From the NCBI RefSeq assembly GCF_008704395.1, contig NZ_CP023695.1:1612001-1676000 (forward strand): a DNA stretch of 64,000 bases, written 5' to 3'. Of the stretch, positions 17,254-25,150 are shown one piece after another. Both the position numbers and the translations under genes were made by a program. The first letter of the stretch is position 1. Each line of letters begins with the position of its first letter. This stretch comes from Streptomyces alboniger. GTDB lineage: Bacteria; Actinomycetota; Actinomycetes; Streptomycetales; Streptomycetaceae. Below the pieces are notes generated by a model. The model was not told the DNA's origin. It worked only from the letters and a program-made list of their open reading frames with translations, and made no database searches.

Positions 17254-18412
17254 CCCCGACGACCCGATCCTCGACCTGCACCTGGGCGGCAAGCTGGAGG
17301 TCCGAGCCACCGTCCCGCTGCGCGACCGCGAGGACCTCGCCCGGGTCTACACCCCCGGCTTCACCCGGGTCGCCGAGCGGATCGCCCGCGACCCGGCCGC
17401 CGCCGGCCGCTGGTCCATCCGCGGCAACACCGTCGCCATCGTCACCGACGGCTCCGCCGTCTCCGGCCTGGGCGACCTCGGCCCGCTGGCGGCCCTGCCG
17501 GTCATGGAGGGCAAGGCGCTGCTCTTCAAGGAGTTCGCCGGCATCGACGCCTTCCCCCTGTGCCTGGGCACCCAGGACGTCGACGCGATCGTCGACACCG
17601 TCGCCCACCTCGAACCGACCTTCGGCGGCATCATGCTGGAGGACATCGCCGCCCCGCGGTGCTTCGAGATCGAGGACCGGCTGCGCGAGCGGCTCTCCAT
17701 TCCCGTGCTCCACGACGACCAGCACGCCACCGCCGTCGCCGCGACCGCGGCGTTGATCAACGCGGCCAAGGCGGTCGGCAAGGAGCTGGGCGAGCTCAAG
17801 GTGGTCGTCGCCGGCGCCGGAGCCGCCGGCACCTCGACGGCCCGGCTGTTCATGAACATCGGGGTACGGCGGATCGTCGCCTGTGACCGGCAGGGCGCCC
17901 TGCACCGGGGCCGCACCGACCTGACGGACGCCAAGCGGTGGTTCGCCGACCGCACCAACCCGGACCAGGAGACGGGCCCGCTGCGCTCCGTCCTGGCCGG
18001 CGCGGACGTCTTCGTCGGCTTCGCCGGCCGCGGCGTCCTCGCTCCCGAGGACCTGCGGACCATGGCCGACCGGCCGGTCGTCTTCGCCCTGTCCAACCCG
18101 CACCCCGAGTTCCTCCCCCACGAGGTGCAGGACGTCGTCGCGATCCTCGCGACCGGGCGCAGCGACCTCCCGAACCAGATCGACTGCGGACTGTGCTACC
18201 CCGGCATCTTCCGGGGCGCCTTCGACGCGGGCGTACCGAGCATCACCGAGGAGATGAAGGTGGCCGCGGCCCGCGCGATCGCCGGTCTCGTCGACGACCG
18301 GACCCTCGGACGCGGCCAGATCGTGCCCGACATCTTCGACGGCGTCGCCCCGCACGTGGCGAAGGCGGTGGCCGAGGCCGCCGTCGTGCCCGGCAGCACC
18401 ACCCTCCCGTGA
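17237..18412 (+). CDS. Malic enzyme-like oxidative decarboxylase
   Basis: A 391-residue protein of the bacterial malic enzyme family, which oxidises and decarboxylates malate with NAD(P)+. It retains YTPG near residue 38, PVMEGKALLFKEFAGIDAF (Lys pair), the metal-binding MLEDIAAP and VLHDDQHATA, a GAGAAGTSTAR nucleotide loop and FALSNPHPEF. Two otherwise conserved spots differ: DDQHATA in place of DDQHGTA, and NQIDCGLCYPG in place of the usual NQINN type. Its start lies inside ATP-grasp ligase 2, a 17-bp overlap, so it belongs to the operon. It may decarboxylate a 3-hydroxy acid intermediate related to malate, or supply reducing power; the first is inference. Confidence 0.85.
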   Translation: MSATADPDDPILDLHLGGKLEVRATVPLRDREDLARVYTPGFTRVAERIARDPAAAGRWSIRGNTVAIVTDGSAVSGLGDLGPLAALPVMEGKALLFKEFAGIDAFPLCLGTQDVDAIVDTVAHLEPTFGGIMLEDIAAPRCFEIEDRLRERLSIPVLHDDQHATAVAATAALINAAKAVGKELGELKVVVAGAGAAGTSTARLFMNIGVRRIVACDRQGALHRGRTDLTDAKRWFADRTNPDQETGPLRSVLAGADVFVGFAGRGVLAPEDLRTMADRPVVFALSNPHPEFLPHEVQDVVAILATGRSDLPNQIDCGLCYPGIFRGAFDAGVPSITEEMKVAAARAIAGLVDDRTLGRGQIVPDIFDGVAPHVAKAVAEAAVVPGSTTLP

Positions 18413-18465
18413 ACGTCCCTCCCGAGCACCACCCTCCCGCGAACCCTCCCCTGAAGGAGAACGCA

Positions 18466-19215
18466 ATGAACCGCGTGCAGAACACCGGGATCACTCACCC
18501 GAAGCCGTTCTACAACGAGGAGCAGAGCCGGCTGAAGAAGGCCGAGCTCGACCGCTACATGGACAAGAAGATGGCGGAGTGGAAGGAAACCGTCCCCTTC
18601 GCGTCCCACATGACCGACCCCGAGCTCCACCAGGCGTACTACCGCCGCACCCTCATCGAGCACGTGTGGCGGATCCGCCTCTCCCGGGTCAGCCAGTCCA
18701 AGGCCATCTACAAGATCGCCCAGATCTCGCCCAAGGCGGCCAAGGACTACGCGCACTACCAGGCCGACGAGATGCTCCACGACAGGCTGTACGTCAGCGA
18801 CGCCGCGGCCGCCGGCATCACCGAGGAGGAGATCCTCGCCACCGAGCCGTACCTCTCCACCCGCCTGTTCGAGGGCTTCTTCTACTTCGCCCTGGAGCAC
18901 GAGTCGGCCCTCGCCCCGGTCGTCTCCAACTACCTGGTCGAGTACACCCAGGCCAAGCTCCAGCCGGCCATCGTCCAGAACCTCCAGGAGCGGCTCGGCA
19001 AGGAGAACGTCAAGGGCCAGGCCGCCCACCTCCACGTCGACACCACCGAAGACCACTCCCAGGAGATGTGGGACATCCTCCACCAGCTGATCTTCAGCGA
19101 GGAGGACTTCCAGAAGGTGTTCAAGTACATCGACGACGTCCAGGAGATCCTCGCCATGTTCTTCCGCGAGATCTACGAGGACACCGTCGCCAAGCACGCG
19201 GCGACCGCCGCGTGA
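18466..19215 (+). CDS. Haem-oxygenase-like diiron oxidase
   Basis: A 249-residue, almost entirely helical protein of the iron-containing HDO fold, the fold of the diiron oxidases SznF, UndA and CADD. Candidate metal ligands occur in the expected order: Glu65 (LIEHVW), Glu102 and His105 (DEMLH), then His188, Asp192 and His197 in HLHVDTTEDH. The last motif has a two-residue insertion relative to the usual H-x3-D-x2-H. Members activate O2 for N-oxygenation, oxidative decarboxylation or C-C cleavage. GAAGGAGA precedes the ATG by 4 bp. In this operon it is one of two oxygen-activating enzymes, the other being the PhyH gene. The substrate is unknown. Confidence 0.75.
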   Translation: MNRVQNTGITHPKPFYNEEQSRLKKAELDRYMDKKMAEWKETVPFASHMTDPELHQAYYRRTLIEHVWRIRLSRVSQSKAIYKIAQISPKAAKDYAHYQADEMLHDRLYVSDAAAAGITEEEILATEPYLSTRLFEGFFYFALEHESALAPVVSNYLVEYTQAKLQPAIVQNLQERLGKENVKGQAAHLHVDTTEDHSQEMWDILHQLIFSEEDFQKVFKYIDDVQEILAMFFREIYEDTVAKHAATAA

Positions 19216-19265
19216 CCCACTCGTCCCGGGCCACGCCGACGACAGGACCAGCACGCGGAGACCTC

Positions 19266-20657
19266 ATGCGCCTACGGGTTGAACCGATCGACAGCTTCAC
19301 GGGGACGTTCCGCGTCCCCGCCTCGAAGCCGGAGACACAGCGGGCGATCCTGGCGAGCACCCTGGCCGAGGGGCGCTCGCGGATCACCAACGACCTCCGC
19401 TGCGAGGAGACCGAGACCATGAAGCGCGCCTGCCGCGCGCTGGGCGCCGAGATCGTCGAGCACGAGGGATACCTCGACATCACCGGCACCGGAGGGCAGT
19501 TCAAGGACGACGGCCGGACGGTGATCCGCTCCGACGGCTCCGGGCTCGTCTTCCGTACGATGACGGCGCTGGCCTCCGTCCTGCCGTCACCGGTCGTCGT
19601 GACCGGCGACGAGACCCTGTGCAAGCGGGTCATGTCCCCGCTCCTGGACGCCCTGCGCGACCTCGGCGCGGACATCGAGTCCATCTGCCGCGAGGGCAAC
19701 GCACCCGTCGTCAACTGGGGCGGGCGCCTCGCAGGCGGTGTCTGCCGGCTGCCCGGCGACGTCAGCTCTCAGTTCATCACCGCCATCCTGTTCGCCGCCC
19801 CGTTCGCCGAACGCCCGGTGGAGATCGAGGTGGCGGGCCGGGTCCACTCGATGTCGTACATCGAGCAGACCCTGCACACCCTGCGACAGGCGGGCATCGA
19901 CGTCACCGTCTCCGACGACCACCGGCGCTACCGCGTGGAGCCCTCGCTCTACCGGTCCCAGGACGTCGCCGTCCACGAGGACTACACCTCCGCCTCGTAC
20001 CTGCTCGCCGCCGCCGCGCTCTACCCGGGCCGTAAGGTCTTCACCGGCGTCCACGGCACCAGCACCCAGGGCGAGTCGGCGATCGTGCCGATCCTGGAGC
20101 GGCTCGGCGTGCGCACCGCGTTCGACCGCGGGGCCGACACCCTGACCGTCGACACCCCGCCGGACAGCATGCGCGGCGACTTCCACATCGACGCCACCGA
20201 CTGCCCCAACATCGTGCCCACCCTCGCCGCCCTCGGCGCCTACGTCGACGGCACCCTCCGGGTCACCGGGGCGCGGGTGACGCACTTCCACAAGGCCTCC
20301 CGCATCGAGGCCATGGTCGGCGAACTGTCCAAGGCGGGCGTGGACATCCGGCCGCGGTACGAGCGCGGGGTCTGCGACGGCTTCGAGGTGCGCGGCAGGT
20401 CCACGTACCCGGGCGGCGTGGAGTTCTCGCACTGGGGCGACCACCGCATCTTCATGTCGCTGTTCGTGGCCGGTCTGCGCATGGAGTCCGCCAACCTCTA
20501 CTCCGGCTTCGAGGAGGTCCGGCTCTCCTTCCCCGCGTTCTTCGAGGAGTTCGCCAAGGCGGACGTCGTCACCTCGGCCGTCGACGGGCCGGACGCCGAC
20601 CCCGCCCCGCCCGGCCCGCGCCGGGCCCCGGCCGCGGTGCCGGTCGGCGGCGCCTGA
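19266..20657 (+). CDS. EPSP synthase-like enolpyruvyl transferase, non-canonical active site
   Basis: A 463-residue protein of the AroA/enolpyruvyl-transferase fold. It keeps VPASKPETQR (Lys21 and Arg26, the ligands near the AroA N-terminus), LPGDVSSQ near 162, an Asp in DATDCPN near 312 (the AroA Asp313 region) and GDHRIFM near 391. The phosphate/PEP segment GNSGTxxR is replaced by SDGSGLVFR. The KESDR motif with the catalytic Glu reads HKASR, so the Glu is Ala. It therefore probably does not make EPSP but transfers, or once transferred, a carboxyvinyl group to another alcohol, as NikO/PolA do in nucleoside antibiotics. GCGGAG precedes the ATG. A GTG at 19212 overlapping the previous stop is an alternative start. 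Confidence 0.8.
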   Translation: MRLRVEPIDSFTGTFRVPASKPETQRAILASTLAEGRSRITNDLRCEETETMKRACRALGAEIVEHEGYLDITGTGGQFKDDGRTVIRSDGSGLVFRTMTALASVLPSPVVVTGDETLCKRVMSPLLDALRDLGADIESICREGNAPVVNWGGRLAGGVCRLPGDVSSQFITAILFAAPFAERPVEIEVAGRVHSMSYIEQTLHTLRQAGIDVTVSDDHRRYRVEPSLYRSQDVAVHEDYTSASYLLAAAALYPGRKVFTGVHGTSTQGESAIVPILERLGVRTAFDRGADTLTVDTPPDSMRGDFHIDATDCPNIVPTLAALGAYVDGTLRVTGARVTHFHKASRIEAMVGELSKAGVDIRPRYERGVCDGFEVRGRSTYPGGVEFSHWGDHRIFMSLFVAGLRMESANLYSGFEEVRLSFPAFFEEFAKADVVTSAVDGPDADPAPPGPRRAPAAVPVGGA

Positions 20658-20665
20658 GCCGTCGT

Positions 20666-20699
20666 GGGGCGCCGGTCGGCCCTCGCCGACCGGCGCCCC
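20666..20699 (+). terminator. Strong hairpin inside the biosynthetic operon
   Basis: Two 15-base arms (20666-20680 and 20685-20699) pair perfectly around a CCTC loop, 8 bp after the EPSP-synthase-like stop. It may terminate part of the transcripts or protect the upstream mRNA. PhyH and PhzF expression would then be lower or separately driven. Confidence 0.65.
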
Positions 20700-20767
20700 C
20701 CGCACGGCCCGCGCCCCGCCCCACCGCCGCCGCCCACCAGAGCGCCCACCAGAGAGGAACCCCCCGG

Positions 20768-21649
20768 ATGTCCGCACCCGACACGGCCGCGCTCGTCAAG
20801 GAATACCGCGAGAACGGCTTCGCGGTCGCCGAGCGTCTCTTCGACCCGAGCGAGGTCGCCGAGCTCAACACAGCCATCACGGAGATCCTGGACGTCCCCG
20901 ACATCGGCTCCGTCGCCGAAGTGGAGCCGGGTGACAAGGGCATGGCCCGCCGGATCTGGTCGCCCACCAAGCAGCACTCCGCGTTCGAGCGGGCCGCCGC
21001 CCACCCCCGGCTGCTCGACCACGTCGAGGCGCTCATCGGCCCCGACATCCTGTTCCACTACAGCAAGCTCCACCTCAAGGCCCCGCAGGTCGGCAGCGTC
21101 GTGGACTGGCACCAGGACTTCGCCTACTACCCGCACACCAACACCGACCTGGTGACGGCCCTGATCTACCTCGACGACACCACCACCGAGAACTCCGCCC
21201 TCCAGGCCGTCCCCGGCTCCCACAAGCGCGGACTCGCCGACCACTACGTCGACGGATACTTCCGCGGCAAGGTGGCGGGCGCCGACGCCCCCGACCCGGC
21301 GCTCGCCGTGCCGATCGAGGCGCCCGCCGGCAGCGTGGTCTTCATCCACTGCCTGCTGCTGCACTACTCCTCCCCGAACCACTCCGACCGGTACCGCCGC
21401 GCCTTCCTGCCGGCCTACCGGGCGGCCGACGCCTACCCGATCCACTTCGGGCCGCACGCCGGCCACAACGAGGCAGGGGTGACCCTGCTGCGCGGTAGCG
21501 TGTCGGACACGGCCCGCGTGGAGGCCGGTGCGTGGCGACTCCCGCTCGCGGAGCGCCCCTTCGGCTCGCTCTTCCAGCTCCAGGAAGGCACCCACACCAC
21601 GGAGACCGCGGCGGCCACCGGGTACGCCACGCTCGAGGAGGCGAAGTGA
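20768..21649 (+). CDS. PhyH-family Fe(II)/2-oxoglutarate dioxygenase
   Basis: A 293-residue protein of the phytanoyl-CoA dioxygenase family. The iron-binding HxD is in VVDWHQDFAYYPHT near residue 116. The distal His and 2-oxoglutarate-binding Arg are in LLLHYSSPNHSDRYRRAF near 198-214. Conserved AVPGSHKRG sits between them. It is full length for the family. GAGAGGAAC precedes the ATG. Such enzymes hydroxylate, desaturate or cyclise amino acids and other small acids in natural product pathways. The next gene starts 7 bp after its stop. Confidence 0.9.
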   Translation: MSAPDTAALVKEYRENGFAVAERLFDPSEVAELNTAITEILDVPDIGSVAEVEPGDKGMARRIWSPTKQHSAFERAAAHPRLLDHVEALIGPDILFHYSKLHLKAPQVGSVVDWHQDFAYYPHTNTDLVTALIYLDDTTTENSALQAVPGSHKRGLADHYVDGYFRGKVAGADAPDPALAVPIEAPAGSVVFIHCLLLHYSSPNHSDRYRRAFLPAYRAADAYPIHFGPHAGHNEAGVTLLRGSVSDTARVEAGAWRLPLAERPFGSLFQLQEGTHTTETAAATGYATLEEAK

Positions 21650-21656
21650 CAGCCCC

Positions 21657-22520
21657 ATGAGGACGCCGAACGTGACGGTCGTCCGCGCCTGCCTGCGGGG
21701 CGGCGCGGGCGGCAGCCCCACGGCCGTGGTCCTGGAGGACGACACGGCCGGCCCGCGTCTCGGGGACGACGAGCGGCGCCGGATCCCGGTCGAACAGGGC
21801 ACCTCGCACGCGGTGTACGTACGCCAGGACGGCGACACGACCGAGCTGCGCTTCTTCACCGCGGAAGGGGAACTGCCGGCCTGCGGGCACGGTACCGTCG
21901 CCGCCCTCGCCCTGCTCGCGGCGCGGCACGGCGGCGACCGGCCCTATCGGGCCACCCTGCGCGCCGGGGGGCGCGTCTTCGCCGGCCGGGCCGAGCGCGA
22001 CGGCGACCGGATCACCGCCGCCTTCGACCCGGGCCCCGTCGACCTGCGCGAGCCCACCGCCGAGGAACGCGACCTGGTCCTGCCGGCGCTCGGCCTGGCA
22101 CCGGACGACGTCGGTCCTGACGTCCGGATCGCCGGCGTGGGCCGCGAACGCGTCCTGGTGCCGGTCCCCAGCTGGGCCGCGCTCGCCGCGCTCCGCCCGG
22201 ACCTGGACCGGCTCAGGGCGGCCTGCGACCGGTTCGGCCTGCTCGGCGCGTACGTCCATTCGGCGCCCTCGCCCGAGGGCGCGCTCGCGGCCCGGATGTT
22301 CGCCCCCTCGATCGGCGTCCCCGAGGACATCGCCAACGCCAACAGCACGGCCTGTCTCGCCGCCCACCTGGCCGACCGCGGCGTCCACCGGATCGCCGTC
22401 GACATGGGCGACGCCCTCGGCAGCCCCGCCACCATCACCGCCACGGCGGGACCGGACCACCGCGTAGAACTCGGCGGCAGCGCACGGCTCCTGACGGAGG
22501 CGGACCGGCCCACCGGCTGA
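21657..22520 (+). CDS. PhzF-like isomerase/epimerase
   Basis: A 287-residue protein with the two-lobed diaminopimelate-epimerase fold of PhzF. FFTAEGELPACGHGT near residue 65 corresponds to the family's first active-site loop. The second loop, normally EDPxTGSA, here reads EDIANANSTACLAAHL near residue 222, a marked deviation. PhzF enzymes catalyse proton shifts next to a carboxylate, such as double-bond isomerisation or epimerisation. It is the last gene of the operon and starts 7 bp after the dioxygenase stop, so a concerted role in the pathway is likely. The region to 22652 holds no further gene. Confidence 0.8.
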   Translation: MRTPNVTVVRACLRGGAGGSPTAVVLEDDTAGPRLGDDERRRIPVEQGTSHAVYVRQDGDTTELRFFTAEGELPACGHGTVAALALLAARHGGDRPYRATLRAGGRVFAGRAERDGDRITAAFDPGPVDLREPTAEERDLVLPALGLAPDDVGPDVRIAGVGRERVLVPVPSWAALAALRPDLDRLRAACDRFGLLGAYVHSAPSPEGALAARMFAPSIGVPEDIANANSTACLAAHLADRGVHRIAVDMGDALGSPATITATAGPDHRVELGGSARLLTEADRPTG

Positions 22521-22652
22521 CCGCCGGAGGTCGACGAGCGGTGCGAACGCATGTACGACACGTGTGCGAGCGCCACTCCCCGGTGCCCCTGACGTCGTCC
22601 GTTCGGCCCATCCCACCTGCGGGAACGACCCGCGCCCCGGACCGTTGGGGGC

Positions 22653-23690
22653 ATGAGGTTCGCCGACGAATTGAAGAGCGCCGTCACCCCGCGAGCAGCC
22701 CTGCTCGTCATCGGCGTACTCGCCCTGCAACTGCTGTTCATCGCCTCCTACGTGGGCGCGCTGCACAACCCTAAACCGAAGGACGTGGCCTTCGCGGTGG
22801 TCGCCCCGGGCCCCGCCGCGAAGGAGACCGCCGACAAGCTGGAGAAGCTCCCCGGCGAGCCGCTGGACACCCGCGTCCTCAAGGACGAGGCCGCGGCCCG
22901 CCACCAGATCATCAACCGGGACATCGACGGCGCCCTGATCGTCGACCCGCGCGGCACGACCGACACCCTCCTGGTCGCCTCCGGCGGCGGCACCGCGCTC
23001 TCCAGAACCCTGACCACACTCGTCACCGAGGCCGACGCGGCCGAGAAGCGCGAGGTCAAGACCGTGGACGTGGCCGCGGCCTCGGACCAGGACTTCAACG
23101 GACTCTCGTCCTTCTACCTCGTCGTCGGCTGGTGCGTCGGCGGCTATCTGTGCGCGTCGATCCTCGCGATCAGCGCGGGCTCCCGGGCCGCCAACGTGCC
23201 GCGCGCGATCGTCAGGCTCGGCACCATGGCGCTCTACTCGATCGTCGGCGGACTCGGCGGCGCGGTCATCATCGGGCCGATCCTCGGCGCCCTGCCCGGC
23301 AGCGTTCTTGGCCTGTGGGGCCTCGGCGCCCTGATCGTCTTCGGGGTCGGCGCGATCACGCTCGCCCTCCAGGCGCTCACCGGCATCGTGGGCATCGGCC
23401 TGGCCGTCCTCATCGTGGTGATCGGGGGCAATCCGAGCGCGGGCGGCGCCTTCCCGCTGCCGATGCTGCCCCCCTTCTGGAAGGCGATCGGACCCTGGCT
23501 GCAACCGGGCGCGGGCACCTGGACGGCTCGCTCCATCGCGTACTTCGAGGGGAACGCGATCACCGGACCGCTCCTCGTCCTCTCGGCCTGGGCACTCGTC
23601 GGCGTCGTCGTGACCCTCGCCCTGTCCGCCCGGCGCAGACCGGTCAGCGGCTCGATCGACCTCAGCGGCACGGGGTACGGCAAGCCGTGA
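22653..23690 (+). CDS. DUF3533 / ABC-2-type membrane protein
   Basis: A 345-residue membrane protein. It has an N-terminal transmembrane helix at about residues 18-37, a large exported domain (about 40-150) and five or six helices in the C-terminal half. This is the layout of YhgE/Pip-like and DUF3533 ABC-2-related permeases, which are often linked to export or envelope stress. No ATPase is adjacent. It has its own region upstream (130 bp after the PhzF gene), so it is probably not part of that operon. Confidence 0.7.
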   Translation: MRFADELKSAVTPRAALLVIGVLALQLLFIASYVGALHNPKPKDVAFAVVAPGPAAKETADKLEKLPGEPLDTRVLKDEAAARHQIINRDIDGALIVDPRGTTDTLLVASGGGTALSRTLTTLVTEADAAEKREVKTVDVAAASDQDFNGLSSFYLVVGWCVGGYLCASILAISAGSRAANVPRAIVRLGTMALYSIVGGLGGAVIIGPILGALPGSVLGLWGLGALIVFGVGAITLALQALTGIVGIGLAVLIVVIGGNPSAGGAFPLPMLPPFWKAIGPWLQPGAGTWTARSIAYFEGNAITGPLLVLSAWALVGVVVTLALSARRRPVSGSIDLSGTGYGKP

Positions 23691-23694
23691 AGGA

Positions 23695-23737
23695 GCCCCG
23701 CCCCCGCCTCTGGCGCGTTCCAGAAGCGGGGCGGGGC
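23695..23737. terminator. Bidirectional terminator between convergent genes
   Basis: GCCCCGCCCCCGCCTCTGG pairs with CCAGAAGCGGGGCGGGGC, with one mismatch or bulge, around a 6-base loop. It lies 5 bp after the DUF3533 stop and 33 bp from the streptogrisin D stop. Confidence 0.7.
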
Positions 23738-23769
23738 CATGACCCTCGTACCGTCTCAGCCGTACGGGC

Positions 23770-24852
23770 TCAGCCGATTTCCGCGCCGTAGGCGCTCAAC
23801 GCCTCCGGCACCGGCTGGAAGAAGGTCTCACCCCCGGAGGAGCAGTCGCCGCTGCCGCCCGAGGTGAGGCCCAGCGCGGTGTCGCCGGCGAAGAGCGCGC
23901 CGCCGCTGTCGCCGGGCTCCGCGCAGACCGTGGTCTGGATCAGACCGTCGACCTGGCCCTCCTGGTAGTTCACCGTGGCGCCCAGCGCGGTGACCTCGCC
24001 GTCGTGCAGCTGGGTGGTGCTGCCGCTGCGCTGCACCTTCTGCCCCACCGTGGCCTCCCCGGCCTTGCTGATCGCCTGGCTGCTGCCGTTGTAGAGGTTC
24101 ACCTCGCTCGGGTGCGGGGTGTCGGCCGTGTACTTCACGAGGGCGTAGTCGTTGCCCGGGAAGCTGGACTCCTGCGTGGTGCCGATCTCCTGGCCGCCCT
24201 GCGAGTCGGACCAGCTCTTGACGGCGTTGCCGCAGTGGCCCGCCGTCAGGAAGTGCGGCTCACCGCCCTTGACGACGTTGAAGCCGAGCGAGCAGCGCGA
24301 GCCGCCGCCCCAGATCGCGTCGCCACCGGCGATGAACGCCTTGTACTCGCCCTTGCTGCGCTTGAGTTCGGCCTTGCCGCCGAGGCTCTTCACGATCGAG
24401 GCGACCTTGTCCAGCGCGGCGCCCTTGACCGTGCGGTCCGCCGTGACGACGACCTTGTTGGTGGCCGGGTCCATCGCCCAGGAAGTGCCGGGCACGGCCG
24501 CCTTGTCGTCGAGCGTGGCGCGGGCGCTCTTCAGTTCCGCCAGGGAGTTCTCGACGATTCTGGCCTTGCCGCCCGCGGACTCGACGGCGTCCGCCGCGCT
24601 CTTGTTCAGCACGTTCACGACGAGGTTCTTGGCCTTGGCGTCGTAGTACGTGCCCGCGGCGTCCGCGCCCAGGTCCTTGCCCAGGGACGAAGCGAGCTTT
24701 CCGGCCTTGGCCACCGAGAGGGTGGCCGGTGTGGGTTCGGGCGAGTTCTCGCTCGCGTTCGCGGTCTGGAAGGTGATGCCCGCGGCGACCAGCGCGGTGA
24801 TGCCCGCGCCTGCCACGGCGGCACGCCGCTTGGGTATGCGTCGGTGCTTCAA
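23770..24852 (-). CDS. sprD: Streptogrisin D-like secreted serine protease
   Basis: A 360-residue S1 preproprotease. A signal peptide of about 33 residues is followed by a propeptide of about 140 residues (alpha-lytic protease pro-domain). The mature enzyme probably begins at IAGGDAIWGGGSRCSLGF. The triad is His in LTAGHCG, Asp in GNDYALVKYT and Ser in GDSGGALF. Cysteines around RCSLGF/GHCG and [16 protein letters not shown] match the family disulfides. Propeptide length and mature N-terminus resemble SGPD of S. griseus. The enzyme is exported and self-processed; it digests external protein. Confidence 0.9.
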   Translation of the reverse strand: MKHRRIPKRRAAVAGAGITALVAAGITFQTANASENSPEPTPATLSVAKAGKLASSLGKDLGADAAGTYYDAKAKNLVVNVLNKSAADAVESAGGKARIVENSLAELKSARATLDDKAAVPGTSWAMDPATNKVVVTADRTVKGAALDKVASIVKSLGGKAELKRSKGEYKAFIAGGDAIWGGGSRCSLGFNVVKGGEPHFLTAGHCGNAVKSWSDSQGGQEIGTTQESSFPGNDYALVKYTADTPHPSEVNLYNGSSQAISKAGEATVGQKVQRSGSTTQLHDGEVTALGATVNYQEGQVDGLIQTTVCAEPGDSGGALFAGDTALGLTSGGSGDCSSGGETFFQPVPEALSAYGAEIG

Positions 24853-25150
24853 AACTCACGACCTCCTGTGGGGGGAACGACCCGTCCGGTGTGGGGTCCT
24901 GACGGATCGATAGGCGGACGCGACACGGATTGACCACGCCGGAACAGCGGCGTTGCCGCGCTCTGTAGCCGCGTCCATGCCAAGTTACTTCGTCCACTAT
25001 CCCGACGCCCTGCGGTCGCACACAAGGTCAACTTCAGGACGCGCACGCGAAAACGGCAGTGCGCCCTTCAGCCCTCACACGACCCCATCGCACCACGTCG
25101 TTTCCGTTGCAAACACCGTGTGCGAGGGAAGGGTAGTCAGCCTGTGAGGA
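24853..25150. other. Promoter region of the streptogrisin D gene, no gene seen
   Basis: This stretch of about 300 bp holds no supported gene. Its left end must carry the promoter and ribosome-binding site of the protease (AGGAGG lies just before its ATG in reverse). The part near 25040-25140 is less G/C-rich than its surroundings. Confidence 0.5.
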
